IMG/VR virus record: IMGVR_UViG_3300048588_001019
Span: 1 to 64,000 of that record
Source: a virus
Length of the DNA: 64,000 bases
Direction: 5' to 3' (one strand)
Shown here: positions 8,232 to 16,592 of the stretch, one piece after another
Layout: each line of letters begins with the position of its first letter
Position numbering within the stretch: position 1 is the stretch's first letter
Translations under genes and position numbers: made by a program
Notes under the pieces: model-generated
Database searches by the model: none
What the model saw: only the letters and a program-made list of their open reading frames with translations
Told to the model about the DNA's origin: nothing

Positions 8232-8519
8232 ATGGCTGACAAAAAAGGAACACAGGAAACGATCGAGGTTCTTCAGCTCGTGCTTACATTAGTCGAGCTG
8301 CTGGCGAAAGAGATCAAAGGTGATGGACTTCAATGGACTGACGCTGTCAAGGTCGTGATGTCTTCCGAATTCCAGGAAAAGCTCGGGAAGGCCGTAGCTG
8401 GTTTCACCGAAATTCCTGGCGAGGTGGATGACCTGTCCGGGATCGAAGTTATTGACCTCGCAGAATTTACGCTTCGCGCAACAAAGACTGCGCTGCTGAA
8501 CATCGGGCGGGTAGCCTGA
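8232..8519 (+). CDS. Small phage hypothetical protein before the endolysin
   Basis: This 95-residue acidic helical protein begins MADKKGTQETIEVLQL. Its TGA overlaps the ATG of the endolysin gene (8518-8520), so the two are probably translated together. No transmembrane segment or catalytic motif is evident. Proteins of this size upstream of a GH108 lysin are common in Gram-negative phages and mostly uncharacterised. Confidence 0.5.
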   Translation: MADKKGTQETIEVLQLVLTLVELLAKEIKGDGLQWTDAVKVVMSSEFQEKLGKAVAGFTEIPGEVDDLSGIEVIDLAEFTLRATKTALLNIGRVA

Positions 8520-9016
8520 TGGAATTTCAGGACGCGGTTCGCTTCGTCCTGGAAATCGAGGGTGGGGGACAGCTGGTCTCCCACCCCAATGATCCGGGCG
8601 GGCTCACGAAATATGGAATCTCCCTGCGGGCTCACCCGGAACTCGGCGCGGACGGGATCCGAGACCTTACCGAGGAACAGGCCATCGGGATTTACCGGGC
8701 GAAATACTGGATCCCCTTGCGACTCAGCAGGTTTTCCCCGCGGCTTTCCCTGCCGCTTTTCGACGCGGCCGTGAACCACGGGATGCGCGCAGCGGGAGAA
8801 CTCCTGCAAAAAGCCCTGAATCGACTCGGGGCAGGCCTTGTGGTGGATGGCATCATGGGTGAAAGGACCGTCAAAGCTGCCAAGAGTTATGCTCCAAAGC
8901 GTGTCCTGGCGGCGTTTCTTGTCGAGCGGCTTCGCTTTTACCGGACCCTTGAAACTTATGAGATTTTTGGAACCGGCTGGGAAAAACGTATAATCAACAT
9001 CGCAATTTCCACATGA
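8519..9016 (+). CDS. GH108 endolysin (N-acetylmuramidase)
   Basis: The protein is 165 residues, the usual size for GH108 phage lysins. The signature E-G-G segment followed by DPGGLTKYGIS is at residues 14-35, with E14 as the expected catalytic acid. The C-terminal half (LLQKALNRLG, VDGIMGERTVKAA) matches the peptidoglycan-binding region typical of the family. It would cut the glycan strands of the host wall at the end of infection. No signal peptide is present, so release needs a holin, and the next overlapping gene encodes a candidate. Confidence 0.92.
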   Translation: MEFQDAVRFVLEIEGGGQLVSHPNDPGGLTKYGISLRAHPELGADGIRDLTEEQAIGIYRAKYWIPLRLSRFSPRLSLPLFDAAVNHGMRAAGELLQKALNRLGAGLVVDGIMGERTVKAAKSYAPKRVLAAFLVERLRFYRTLETYEIFGTGWEKRIINIAIST

Positions 9017-9213
9017 GGCCAGACATGAAAGAGGATCTAAAAACAAGGCTGCTCGCCAATGTGCTTTTTGGTGCCAGTAAGGAGCCTCCGGTTTTCAAAC
9101 CTGCAGGTCGTTCAACGTCATCACTGCATGCAATCATCGCCGTGGCCTTTGCAGCCATATCGGTGGCAGGTCTTTTATTTCTGGTAGTTGAGAAACTTAA
9201 ACCTCTTTTTTGA
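9013..9213 (+). CDS. Single-span membrane protein, holin-like
   Basis: The start overlaps the endolysin stop (ATGA at 9013-9016); ATG 9025 is an alternative. The 66-residue protein has a charged N-terminal half and one strong membrane helix near residues 41-62, followed by a short basic tail. Size, topology and position directly after the endolysin fit a small holin or related lysis protein. Family membership cannot be shown by eye. Confidence 0.55.
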   Translation: MRPDMKEDLKTRLLANVLFGASKEPPVFKPAGRSTSSLHAIIAVAFAAISVAGLLFLVVEKLKPLF

Positions 9214-9220
9214 GGTGTAA

Positions 9221-9451
9221 ATGGACCTCGGAAACTGTTTGAAAGCCATCCGTGAGGATCGCGGTTATTCGGTTCGCGCTCTGGCGAGGAAGGCCGGGTA
9301 CTCGCGAGGATACATTTCAGATATTGAGTCTGGAAGACGTCTGCCAAAGTCGTTTGTTCTGGAGTGCATTCTGTCCGCATTATCCGCTCGTGAAAGAAAG
9401 CAGGAGATCTTTGCGATCTATTTTGATGCGATAATCAAGAGTGTCCGCTGA
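9221..9451 (+). CDS. XRE-family (Cro/CI-type) transcription regulator
   Basis: A 76-residue protein made almost entirely of an XRE helix-turn-helix domain. The pattern includes SVRALARKAGYSRGYISDIE and SGRRLPKS, the classic turn and recognition helix followed by the conserved glycine/arginine loop. It follows the holin-like gene by 7 bases and is the last gene before a terminator. A small Cro-like repressor controlling phage genes is the simplest reading. Confidence 0.85.
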   Translation: MDLGNCLKAIREDRGYSVRALARKAGYSRGYISDIESGRRLPKSFVLECILSALSARERKQEIFAIYFDAIIKSVR

Positions 9452-9498
9452 TAATAAGTTTTTAGCAGTATTTCTTAAATACAAAGGAAGTTAAGATT

Positions 9499-9530
9499 CC
9501 TGCGCCGCATCCTATGCGGGGCAGGCTTTC
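9499..9530 (+). terminator. Terminator at the end of the lysis operon
   Basis: CCTGC-G-CCGCAT (9499-9510), loop CCT, then ATGCGG-G-GCAGG (9514-9525) forms an 11-bp stem with one G/G mismatch, followed by a short T-rich stretch. It ends the rightward run from the recombination genes through the XRE gene. Between 9531 and 9644 I see nothing else. Confidence 0.65.
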
Positions 9531-9644
9531 ACTGTGCATAATTTCGATCATAATTATATAGAACTTTGATAAGATTTTAAATGTCGAATACTTGGGGCGG
9601 AAGTCAAATGCACGCTGCTTCAACGGCGTTAATAAAAGCCGACA

Positions 9645-9863
9645 TTAATCAAAGGCACTGATTATCTTTTTTATTATAAGAAGGATTGCTATGACGTCAT
9701 CGATAAAACCGCTTGCTTCATCCTGCCAAATTTTAAACGCCTGTCTTAAAGCATTGGCAATTTCTGTTCTCCCTCTCGGATCTAAGTGCTTTTTTATTTC
9801 ATATTTAGAAAGGCCAGTTTTTTTCGATGCGAAAATTATAAACCCATTTTTAGTCTTATTCAT
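9645..9863 (-). CDS. Small conserved-looking protein, possible phage regulator
   Basis: A 72-residue minus-strand ORF with a good ribosome site (AAGGA seven bases before ATG). It is lysine-rich at the N-terminus (MNKTKNGFIIFASKKTGLSK) and ends in a hydrophobic helix. It is read divergently from the HTH gene at 10188, across an AT-rich region with palindromes. Divergent small genes of this type often form a phage control switch, but no DNA-binding motif is clear here. Confidence 0.5.
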   Translation of the reverse strand: MNKTKNGFIIFASKKTGLSKYEIKKHLDPRGRTEIANALRQAFKIWQDEASGFIDDVIAILLIIKKIISAFD

Positions 9864-9873
9864 TGCAAGTCCT

Positions 9874-10160
9874 TTCGTACGAACGGCTTTTTTGTGATAG
9901 ATGAAAATAAATATTCCTTTTGTTTTTTATGTAATAAATAGTTGTTAATCGTTCAGAAGCATTTTTCCATCCTCCTTTCAAAGAACCTATCGGCATTCCT
10001 CGGCCAGACTTTAGGAGAAATTTTTCAGAACCAATCTGAAACATCTCGAACCAAAAATGATCTAGAAAGAATGTCTTAAATTGTTTAAATTATGGAGTTA
10101 ATTCAGAATTCGATATTTTTCGATCCGGATCGTGTTAAAATTAAAACGAATTCATACGAA
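9874..10160. promoter_or_regulatory. Divergent control region with repeated palindromes
   Basis: TTCGTACGAA (9874-9883) is a perfect 10-bp palindrome just upstream of the minus-strand gene. A near copy, TTCATACGAA (10151-10160), lies upstream of the plus-strand HTH gene. Between them TTCAGA-N5-TCTGAA (10024-10040) is another perfect dyad. The region is AT-rich. Sites at both divergent starts fit mutual or auto-regulation. Confidence 0.45.
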
Positions 10161-10187
10161 CCAAGTCGTGTCATGCAGGGGAACGGT

Positions 10188-10613
10188 ATGGAAGAAAATG
10201 GAAACAACATTACTAAGGTAAAAGATAGATACGGTTTGACTTTGGAGAGTCTCGCGGCTCTCTTAGATGACAATAAATCGAAGATATCACGGTGGATGAA
10301 GGCATACACAGACGAAAAAATTCCGGATATATACACAGAGGCTGATGAAATTTTGACTGCATTGGGAAGTGTTCACGAAGATCGCGCTGTGATCATCGGG
10401 CGATCACTCAACGCAGACAAATGCCAAACGATAGGAAAAATTCTAACCGCAGTACGCGAGTTTGGAGAAAAGGAAGCCTATCTGGCAGGATACCTTCTAG
10501 GCAAGATTTCGCAAGGTGAAGATAAGAAAACGATAGCGCTAAACTTTGAAAGCTTTAAAAAAGGTTTTTCGGAAGCATTCGATTCACAAAAAAGCTTAGC
10601 CCAAACTCCTTGA
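10188..10613 (+). CDS. HTH regulator, divergent from a small phage gene
   Basis: The frame opens at 10092, but AGGGGAA at 10177-10183 directs translation from ATG 10188 (141 aa). A helix-turn-helix-like region is visible in GLTLESLAALLDDNKSKISR (the L-x2-LA-LL-x3-S-x-ISRW pattern typical of XRE-like domains). The C-terminal half is helical and charged, possibly for dimerisation. Palindromes lie directly upstream. I infer a phage or element regulator; the effector is unknown. Confidence 0.55.
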   Translation: MEENGNNITKVKDRYGLTLESLAALLDDNKSKISRWMKAYTDEKIPDIYTEADEILTALGSVHEDRAVIIGRSLNADKCQTIGKILTAVREFGEKEAYLAGYLLGKISQGEDKKTIALNFESFKKGFSEAFDSQKSLAQTP

Positions 10614-10935
10614 TGCTTTCATTGCGGGATAAGCAAAGATCAAATGGATAGTTTAAAACCTTTCTTGTCCCGTCGAATCAGACAAGTGCGAAGGCGATTT
10701 TTCCAAAAATAGCTCCTGTTCACCGCCTACTGAAATTGATCTAAACAGACTAGGGATCGGTCGCGGTCATCTCTTCTTCGCTATTTTTACTATCAGTGGG
10801 ACATACTTCTTTCCTCTGGCCAACCGTTGGACAGATATCTCAAGCGCTCCTCATTGGGGATTTTGGAGTTTTGGAATAGGATAGGATTTTAGTTGAAGAA
10901 CGCATCATTCTGAAATTCAAGCCCGCAAGCGACGT

Positions 10936-10953
10936 GTCCGCTTATCTGCGGAC
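10936..10953. promoter_or_regulatory. 18-bp dyad GTCCGC-N6-GCGGAC before the peptidase operon
   Basis: GTCCGCTTATCTGCGGAC has perfect 6-bp arms (7 bp, TGTCCGC/GCGGACA, if the flanking bases are counted). The same arms and spacing recur at 60480-60497 before the terminase genes. It ends 77 bases before the peptidase start. The rest of 10614-11030 shows no gene. Confidence 0.6.
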
Positions 10954-11030
10954 AGCGACTTTCTTCCACATCGACGTTTCAGGAGTTATCCTTCCAAAAG
11001 CCCAATCTATGGGCATTTGATAAGGAAAAC

Positions 11031-11783
11031 ATGATGACGGAACGCAGAATACTTGGCTGGATCCCTGACAAGGTTGATGAACGGGACCACATTTATAGAG
11101 CAAATAAGTCGAGGGGAAGATTCCCTGCAACGATCGACCACAGAAAGCGCTTTTTCCGCGCCTGGGATCAGGGCGATCTCGGATCCTGCACGGCTCAGGC
11201 CACAGGAGCAGCCTGCATGTTTCTTGATATTTACGATCGGGACATGCCTGTCGTTGTTCCTTCAAGGCTCTTTGTTTACTATGCGACCAGGACGCTCGAA
11301 GGCACCAAAAACGTTGATTCGGGTGCGACCATCCGCAACACAATCAAGGCCATTGCGAACTGGGGCTATCCACCTGAGAGCAAGTGGCCCTATGATGTCA
11401 AAAAATTCACGACACGCCCTTCGGAGGACGTTATTGCCGAGGCTGCGAAGGAGAGAATCAACTCCTACCAGCGTCTTGATCGGGACCTTGGTCAGTTTCG
11501 CGAAGTCCTTTGCGAAGGCTATCCGATCATTCTTGGCTTTGGAGTTTATTCGTCCGTTTACGACCGCAGCGTGAAGAAAACCGGCCATATTCCTGTGCCC
11601 AATGCTGGAGAGAAGCGGGAGGGCGGACATGCTGTTCTTGTGGTCGGATACGATGACACAAAGGAGGCTTTGATCATCCGTAACTCATGGGGTGAGGATT
11701 GGGGCGAGGAAGGCTATGGATACCTGCCCTATGTTTTCATCGAGGATCCGAAGTTGTCTGGGGATTTCTGGACCATCCGTTAA
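11031..11783 (+). CDS. Papain-like C1 cysteine peptidase
   Basis: The 250-residue protein has the full papain layout: Q47 and C53 in [13 protein letters not shown]200 in [13 protein letters not shown] and N218 in [16 protein letters not shown]. There is no signal peptide and no long propeptide, so it is a cytoplasmic or virion-borne enzyme rather than a secreted zymogen. It is followed after 17 bases by a tail-like gene and then a DNA methyltransferase. The same trio recurs in damaged copies elsewhere in the window. Papain-fold enzymes occur in some large phages and mobile elements. Its substrate (phage prohead, host protein or peptide toxin) cannot be told from sequence. A dyad shared with the terminase operon lies upstream. 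Confidence 0.9.
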   Translation: MMTERRILGWIPDKVDERDHIYRANKSRGRFPATIDHRKRFFRAWDQGDLGSCTAQATGAACMFLDIYDRDMPVVVPSRLFVYYATRTLEGTKNVDSGATIRNTIKAIANWGYPPESKWPYDVKKFTTRPSEDVIAEAAKERINSYQRLDRDLGQFREVLCEGYPIILGFGVYSSVYDRSVKKTGHIPVPNAGEKREGGHAVLVVGYDDTKEALIIRNSWGEDWGEEGYGYLPYVFIEDPKLSGDFWTIR

Positions 11784-11800
11784 ATCTGTCGAGGCCGACA

Positions 11801-12429
11801 TGCTGATCATTGATGTGATTGACGACAATCGAGCCGACAACTGGTCAGCATCCGAGATGATTGAAGAGATCAAGCGGATCCAAGACGCTTTGAATGAGAC
11901 GGCCCGGAAGGCAACCCATTCCCTTAAGGCGGATATGCCTTCACGTTTCACCTTGCGCAAAAACTGGGCGCAAAAAGGGATCCGGTTTGAGCGGGCCACC
12001 CGAGACTCCCTTCAGGCTCGCGTCTTCTCTTTGGACTCCTGGCTTTTGAAGCAGGAAGAGGGGCAAGTGTGGAAGCCCCAGGGGCATGTGGCGATCCCGA
12101 AAGCTGCCCGCCCATCGGAGAGGTCTCTCATCCCGAGGTCAATGTTTCCAAATGCCTTGCGTGATCGCAAGGATGTCTTCGCGTTCGACTTTTCCAAAAA
12201 TGCTTCATGGAAGCCGTTTCCTCACCACGGGATTTTTCAGCGTGTGAGGGGTGGGCAGCACCTGCGGGTGCTCTATTTGCTCAAGGATAAAAAGACAACC
12301 CCGGCACGATGGAGATTCAGCGAGCAGGTCGCGGACGTGGTCAATCAGTATTTTGATCGCTACTATGACGAAGATGAACTCGATGACTTTTATTGGAGTC
12401 GCGAGAGTTACGCTACTGATTTCAGGTAG
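11801..12429 (+). CDS. Phage tail/neck-like protein (intact copy)
   Basis: I start this at ATG 11801 rather than the longer open frame, because that ATG is conserved in the second copy at 39105. The 209-residue protein has a pattern seen in phage minor tail or head-tail completion proteins: an N-terminal helical segment with ALNETARKATHSLKAD, then a basic strand-rich part with LKDKKTTPARW, then a helical end with QVADVVNQYFDRYY. The family call is by resemblance only. It sits between the peptidase and methyltransferase genes. At least four other complete or partial copies exist in this window. Confidence 0.5.
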
Positions 12430-12573
12430 CAGCTCATAAAAAAGGGACCACTTTGCAGCGATCCCTCACGCCAGCTCTCCCAAGCTGTCCCGGCAATACT
12501 CCGGCGAAGCCAGATTGATGTCAACATCATTGGCTGACTTCGATGGGAAGCGGACACTTTTTAGGGAGAACCT

Positions 12574-13347
12574 ATGGAAAAAATCAAGTTTGGCGATCTT
12601 ATCAAAATCGGACGACACACCCTTCTTTGCGGTGATAGCTCCGAGCGCGCGATGCTTGCCCCGCTATTCGAGAATCGGTTTCCTGTCCTGATGGTTACTG
12701 ACCCACCCTATGGCGTGAATTTCAAAGTTAGGGACAGGCAGGAGCCTTCAACCGTCCTCGCTCAGGGGACGAAGCTGGAAGAACTCGGGATCCGGAACGA
12801 TCATCGCGCGTCCTGGTCGCGGGCGTTTCATCTCTCCCAGGCCAGGGTCGCCTATATCTGGCATGCTTCGACCGCGACTGACGTGGCCCTTCAGGCCATT
12901 CGCGATGGGGACTACGAGCCGAGGCAGGTCATTGTCTGGGCAAAGAACCGTGCTACCTTAAGTCGGGCCGCGTATCATTGGAAGCACGAAAGCTGCGTTT
13001 ATGCCGTCCGCTTTGGTGAGACCGCCAACTGGAAGGGCGACCGGAAGCAGACCACACTTTGGGCTGCCGATATTCCGCCAGCAAAAGACCGGATTCACCC
13101 CACTCAAAAGCCGATTGAACTCTATGTCCGTCCAATTCTGAATCATACCGAAAGAGGGGATGTGATTTATGACCCGTTCGCCGGTTCAGGAGTGATCTTC
13201 GCAGCTGCTCAGGAAGCAGGTCGTGAGGCGTTCGGAGTTGAAATTGAGCCTTTATTTTGCGAAAAGATAATTGCGCGAATGGAAAGCCAGTATCAATTAA
13301 AGCCCAGGGTGATCGGCAATGTATTTCTTCCGAGTGCGAAGGCTTGA
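12574..13347 (+). CDS. DNA methyltransferase, DPPY class
   Basis: AGGGAG lies about six bases before the ATG. The 257-residue protein has DPPYG (from D43), then HPTQKPIELYVRPI, then DPFAGSG (from D200). Catalytic motif before the SAM-binding motif is the beta arrangement of N6-adenine or N4-cytosine methylases; DPPY favours adenine. No target-recognition domain of normal restriction size is evident and no endonuclease gene follows, so it is most likely an orphan phage methylase that alters element DNA to evade restriction or control genes. Fragments of the same gene are at 15001, 47311 and 55351. Confidence 0.92.
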   Translation: MEKIKFGDLIKIGRHTLLCGDSSERAMLAPLFENRFPVLMVTDPPYGVNFKVRDRQEPSTVLAQGTKLEELGIRNDHRASWSRAFHLSQARVAYIWHASTATDVALQAIRDGDYEPRQVIVWAKNRATLSRAAYHWKHESCVYAVRFGETANWKGDRKQTTLWAADIPPAKDRIHPTQKPIELYVRPILNHTERGDVIYDPFAGSGVIFAAAQEAGREAFGVEIEPLFCEKIIARMESQYQLKPRVIGNVFLPSAKA

Positions 13348-13368
13348 TCAATTGCCTGAGTCGCCTTT

Positions 13369-13761
13369 TTAAGGGCCTGTCGAGATGATCACTTCAATTT
13401 TTCCAGGCTTTTTAACCTCAGAGTAGGGCTTAGGCACTTGAGAGACAATGGCTCCCTTTTTAACAGAGCGGCTGGCTATATACCCGACTATCTTGATTGA
13501 AAACCCTGTGCCAGCTATGAATTCCTCGATAACGGCAGGATCATTTGGATCCTTGCCTTCCAAAGGGGGAACCCACTCCATGGGCTTATCCATTTCCAAC
13601 GAGCCTCCTCTCCCACCAAGTGGTGGTTTAATATCCGAATTTTTCGCTAGGGTAACCTCGGAGGTAACAGCAGATCCACCATGGGCTTCCTGTAAGGTTA
13701 AACCTGTGAAACTTGCATAAAGCATTGCTGCCGAAACAAGAGACCTTATATTCGTCCACAT
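13369..13761 (-). CDS. Secreted PASTA-like protein
   Basis: I use ATG 13761, behind GAGG (about 130 aa). A signal peptide is likely (basic start, then hydrophobic AAMLYASFTGLTL). The middle is proline/glycine-rich. The C-terminal 65 residues read GFSIKIVGYIASRSVKKGAI, VSQVPKPYSEVKKPG and then a final strand ending IISTGP. This is the G-x-V/Q-P-G-x(n)-V pattern of a PASTA repeat, a small fold known for peptidoglycan or beta-lactam binding. A single PASTA unit on a secreted protein is unusual. It is convergent with the methyltransferase gene and not obviously part of an operon. Confidence 0.55.
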   Translation of the reverse strand: MWTNIRSLVSAAMLYASFTGLTLQEAHGGSAVTSEVTLAKNSDIKPPLGGRGGSLEMDKPMEWVPPLEGKDPNDPAVIEEFIAGTGFSIKIVGYIASRSVKKGAIVSQVPKPYSEVKKPGKIEVIISTGP

Positions 13762-13861
13762 TATCTGTAGCCTCACGGTTACGGGGCATTCATCCCGGTT
13801 ATTGCAACTTCTGTTAGACTTGACTTTTAACTTTGAATCATAAGCGGCGCCATCCTGAATG

Positions 13862-14085
13862 CAGGGTAGCCAGTACCTAAGGATTCTCTATTTCCTCGAG
13901 GACAAAAACAGCACTCTGGCTCGTTGGTAATTCAGCGAGCAGGTGGAGGACGTGGTCGATGAATAAATTGATCCCTACTACGGTGAGGATGAACTCGATA
14001 TTCCATTGGGACCGTGAATGCCAAGCGGCCAATCTCAGATAACATCCCACAAAAAAGGGACCACATACTCGATCCCTTTCCTTCT
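13862..14085 (+). pseudogene. Tail-like gene remnant (copy 2), with downstream hairpin
   Basis: The DNA matches the 3' end of the intact gene at about 12250-12480, including the segments encoding the LKDKK-like and EQV-x-DVV parts. It has in-frame stops (for example TGGTAATTC where the intact gene reads TGGAGATTC). The trailing AAAAAAGGGACCA...TCCCT hairpin found after the intact gene is also kept (14051-14080). Only the last third survives, so this is decay after duplication or after insertion of a related element. Confidence 0.75.
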
Positions 14086-14133
14086 AACTACTTTCCTTGA
14101 TTTAGAAGCCTGCTAGACATTTTCCAACTTTCT

Positions 14134-14592
14134 TTACTTTCTCGATTTCGGTAATTCATAGCATTTGGGTATTCTTGATACTAAATCATTCTCGCTAGTC
14201 TTGTTGAAATGTGCTGCGGTTCTGATTGCCCATTCAAACTTCCCCGAAAGTTTATTCAAAGTATTTTTCGACAAAGAAGCGCAGGCTATGTTCAGTTCCT
14301 TAGAGTGTCTATGAATTATCGTACCGAGCTGATCAGTTAGAGTCTCATCAACACTTGCTGTCTTGAATGCCAATGCTTTAAGATATTCACTCAAGCAATC
14401 TTTGCACTGACCTTTAGCCAAAAGCGGGATCATTTTGGCGACTGTTGGGAGAAATTCGTTCTCATGAAACTCATTTCTTGTGACAGCGTCTTCTTTAGAC
14501 TCATTTTGACTAGTTTTATGAAACACGGTGATAACTTCTTTTTCTCCTGATAGACTTAATTGGGCCAGGATGAGCAAAGTCGATATCATCAT
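14134..14592 (-). CDS. Exported hypothetical protein with cysteines
   Basis: A 152-residue protein with a hydrophobic N-terminus (MMISTLLILAQLSLSG) that looks like a short signal peptide, and four cysteines including a CKDC pair. The remainder is helical and lysine-rich. No family is recognised. It stands alone between two decayed phage-gene fragments, so it may be cargo or a surviving host gene. Confidence 0.45.
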   Translation of the reverse strand: MMISTLLILAQLSLSGEKEVITVFHKTSQNESKEDAVTRNEFHENEFLPTVAKMIPLLAKGQCKDCLSEYLKALAFKTASVDETLTDQLGTIIHRHSKELNIACASLSKNTLNKLSGKFEWAIRTAAHFNKTSENDLVSRIPKCYELPKSRK

Positions 14593-14860
14593 TTAGGAAC
14601 CTCGATCCATTCTTATTTGACTTTAAGCTTAATGTAAGGCGTCTGAGGTTGGCGATATATTTTTCTGAGTATGTCGCCTAGGGCATCAGAACCGTTACTC
14701 AGAGAGCATTTGACCCCAAGACATCCTAAGGTGCCCGGCACGCCGCGATCAGGATGGATCCTGAGTCGAAGGCGGGTCTAATGTTTGATGTTCTTGCGAC
14801 CAATTTAAGCTCGTTTTGATCTCGTATGTGAATCTAGATTGAAATAATCCTGGCTAACGC

Positions 14861-14878
14861 GGTTAAGATTTCTTAACC
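14861..14878. repeat. Dispersed dyad GGTTAAG-N4-CTTAACC, copy 1
   Basis: GGTTAAGATTTCTTAACC is a perfect palindrome with 7-bp arms and is the most symmetric of seven related sites in the window. It lies in a stretch (14593-15000) where I see no gene, between the exported-protein gene and a methyltransferase fragment. Confidence 0.6.
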
Positions 14879-15000
14879 TATTTTAAATGAGAAAATAGAA
14901 TATCCGAGGCTACTTTTTGTAGCAGATACTCATCTAATAATTTCAATTTCAAATTTTTATGAAACGATTGCGAAGTTTCTGCCAGTCCGCAACAAGAAAC

Positions 15001-15132
15001 GCTGGCTCAGGAAGCAGACCGTGAGGCGTTTGGTGTCGAAATTGAGCATTTGCTTTGCGAGAAGATCATTGCGCGAATGGAAAATCAGTATAGTTTGAAA
15101 GCCAAACTCATCGGCAATGTTTTTGCCCTGTA
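15001..15132 (+). pseudogene. DNA methyltransferase 3' fragment
   Basis: The DNA matches the last 45 codons of the intact methyltransferase at about 13205-13347 (GCTCAGGAAGCAGACCGTGA, then the segment encoding EKIIARMENQY and IGNVFAL) and ends in TAA. The catalytic DPPY part is missing. With the tail-like remnant at 13862 it makes a second, collapsed copy of the module. Nothing is seen between 15133 and 15259. Confidence 0.8.
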
Positions 15133-15259
15133 ATCAGTGGCCGCTGGAATGGACTGTCCGCAGCCCTAAGTGAGTTTCGAAATGCTGCAGTGTAAGGCTT
15201 GCCCTGCTTGCAGTAGGGACAAAAAAGAGCAGGTTTGAAAGCCTGCCCTTTAATCTGAT

Positions 15260-15703
15260 TTATTGTGTTGCTTCCCGGATCAGCATTCTGCGGTCTTTGA
15301 GAATCACTGAATCAAGCGTATCGCCTTCACTCACTTCGTAAGAAAGGTTGCCGCCACTTGGCCCAACTGTCCCGACAGGTTTTTTCCAGTCACGGAGGAT
15401 GCGAATGTCTTCGGGGGAGAATCTAAGTACAGGAGGATTTACGCCGCCAGTACCAGCATCAAGTTCCGACAAGGGAGTTCCGGTGCCGATTGAGCCCGCG
15501 CTCACCAGGATATGCGGCTGGAGCTTTGTTTTAGTGAGAAGGCCGAGATCGCCCTTCAAATCATAAAGACCACCATCAAGCTCGGGACTGAGATTAAGAA
15601 TCTGTTCCAAATCCTTGATGGCTGGAGGGGTGCCGCCACTCATTCCGCTCCCGCCAAAAGCTTGAGATGAGGCAAGCACTATAGTCAGTAATGTCTTTTT
15701 CAT
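15260..15703 (-). CDS. Secreted protein paired with an XRE regulator
   Basis: I use ATG 15703, with GGAG seven bases upstream (147 aa). MKKTLLTIVLASSQAFGGSG is a textbook signal peptide. The mature part is glycine/proline-rich at first and then has a short structured region (ILRDWKKPVGTVGPSGGNLS) and an acidic, strand-like end. It begins 4 bases after the stop of the regulator gene and is surely in the same transcript. A regulator with a short secreted protein behind it is a recurring arrangement in Bdellovibrionota-like genomes. Function is unknown. Confidence 0.65.
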   Translation of the reverse strand: MKKTLLTIVLASSQAFGGSGMSGGTPPAIKDLEQILNLSPELDGGLYDLKGDLGLLTKTKLQPHILVSAGSIGTGTPLSELDAGTGGVNPPVLRFSPEDIRILRDWKKPVGTVGPSGGNLSYEVSEGDTLDSVILKDRRMLIREATQ

Positions 15704-15707
15704 CGTA

Positions 15708-16403
15708 TCACTCCACTGGCCCGGCGATAAGCGAACCGACGATAACATTGTTGCCTTTTCGTTTATCCAGAACCTCATGAATCTTCTCTTTGTATTCGGA
15801 TGTAATGCGATAGATTTCTCGCACTCCATCATCATCAACTGCACCGCGAAAGTTCTCCAACGATGTCCCTGGCGTATCAAGTGAGACGATATCGAAATGA
15901 TGCACCGAAACAAGCTTCAGGATCTCCTCGCTTGGGAAAGCGATACCTTTAAGGTTATCGAGATACATTCCATCGACTTCAGACAGGATGCCAAGCTCAA
16001 CCAGCTTTTCGACTCGCTTCATTCCGTCTGAGCCAAATTTCTCTTTTATCTGGGTGATCCTTGCATTCAACGTTGCTGCAAATACAAACACGCGATAAAG
16101 TTGGGCATCCTTTGCGAGATATCCGATAAGCACCTCGGTTTTATCCGAACCAACGGCCACATATTCTTTTGATTCCACCGGATAAAAATCCGCGAGCACG
16201 TTCAAATAGCTCTGGGGCTCAAGAACTTTCAGGATCTTACTTGCGTTGAGAAATGACAAGTTTTTTTGACTGCCATCCACAAGTCGATAGATCGTCGTGT
16301 TGTCTACCCCTGTTTGCCGTGAAAACCAACGAAAACTTTCGCTTCGAGAGTCCACGTACTCTTTGATTTTCGGCTTTAGAAAGGCGCATATAGTATGAGC
16401 CAC
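15708..16403 (-). CDS. XRE-type regulator, TIGR02147/DUF4423-like
   Basis: The protein is 231 residues. The N-terminal part shows a helix-turn-helix (WFSRQTGVDNTTIYRLVDGS) followed by a linker, and the long helical C-terminus includes KRVEKLVELGILSEVDG, which looks like a second winged-helix element. This two-part layout resembles the TIGR02147/DUF4423 regulators of Bdellovibrio and Fibrobacter relatives, though the match is by eye. It heads an operon with a secreted protein. It is divergent from the toxin locus at 16909, with two TTTCA-N2-TGAAA dyads between them, so it may control that locus. Confidence 0.55.
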   Translation of the reverse strand: MAHTICAFLKPKIKEYVDSRSESFRWFSRQTGVDNTTIYRLVDGSQKNLSFLNASKILKVLEPQSYLNVLADFYPVESKEYVAVGSDKTEVLIGYLAKDAQLYRVFVFAATLNARITQIKEKFGSDGMKRVEKLVELGILSEVDGMYLDNLKGIAFPSEEILKLVSVHHFDIVSLDTPGTSLENFRGAVDDDGVREIYRITSEYKEKIHEVLDKRKGNNVIVGSLIAGPVE

Positions 16404-16538
16404 TTAGACACCCCACTTGCATCTACTATATAGTTACGAGCGTTGATTACCATGATCTGCGGGATTTCGGAAATGTGAATGACCCGTCCTGGGTAAATTT
16501 TCCTTAACTATTACTGTCAAAATAGCTTGGATGGACTA

Positions 16539-16592
16539 TTTCATTTGAAACAAACAGCAATTTCGATTCACTCCTTGTTTCAAATGAAACAA
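16539..16592. promoter_or_regulatory. Paired TTTCA-N2-TGAAA dyads in a divergent region
   Basis: TTTCATTTGAAA (16539-16550) and TTGTTTCAAATGAAACAA (16575-16592, perfect 8-bp arms) share the core TTTCA-N2-TGAAA. Their centres are 39 bp apart. They lie between the regulator at 15708-16403 and the secreted-protein/toxin operon starting at 16909. No convincing gene is seen in 16600-16900. Confidence 0.55.
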
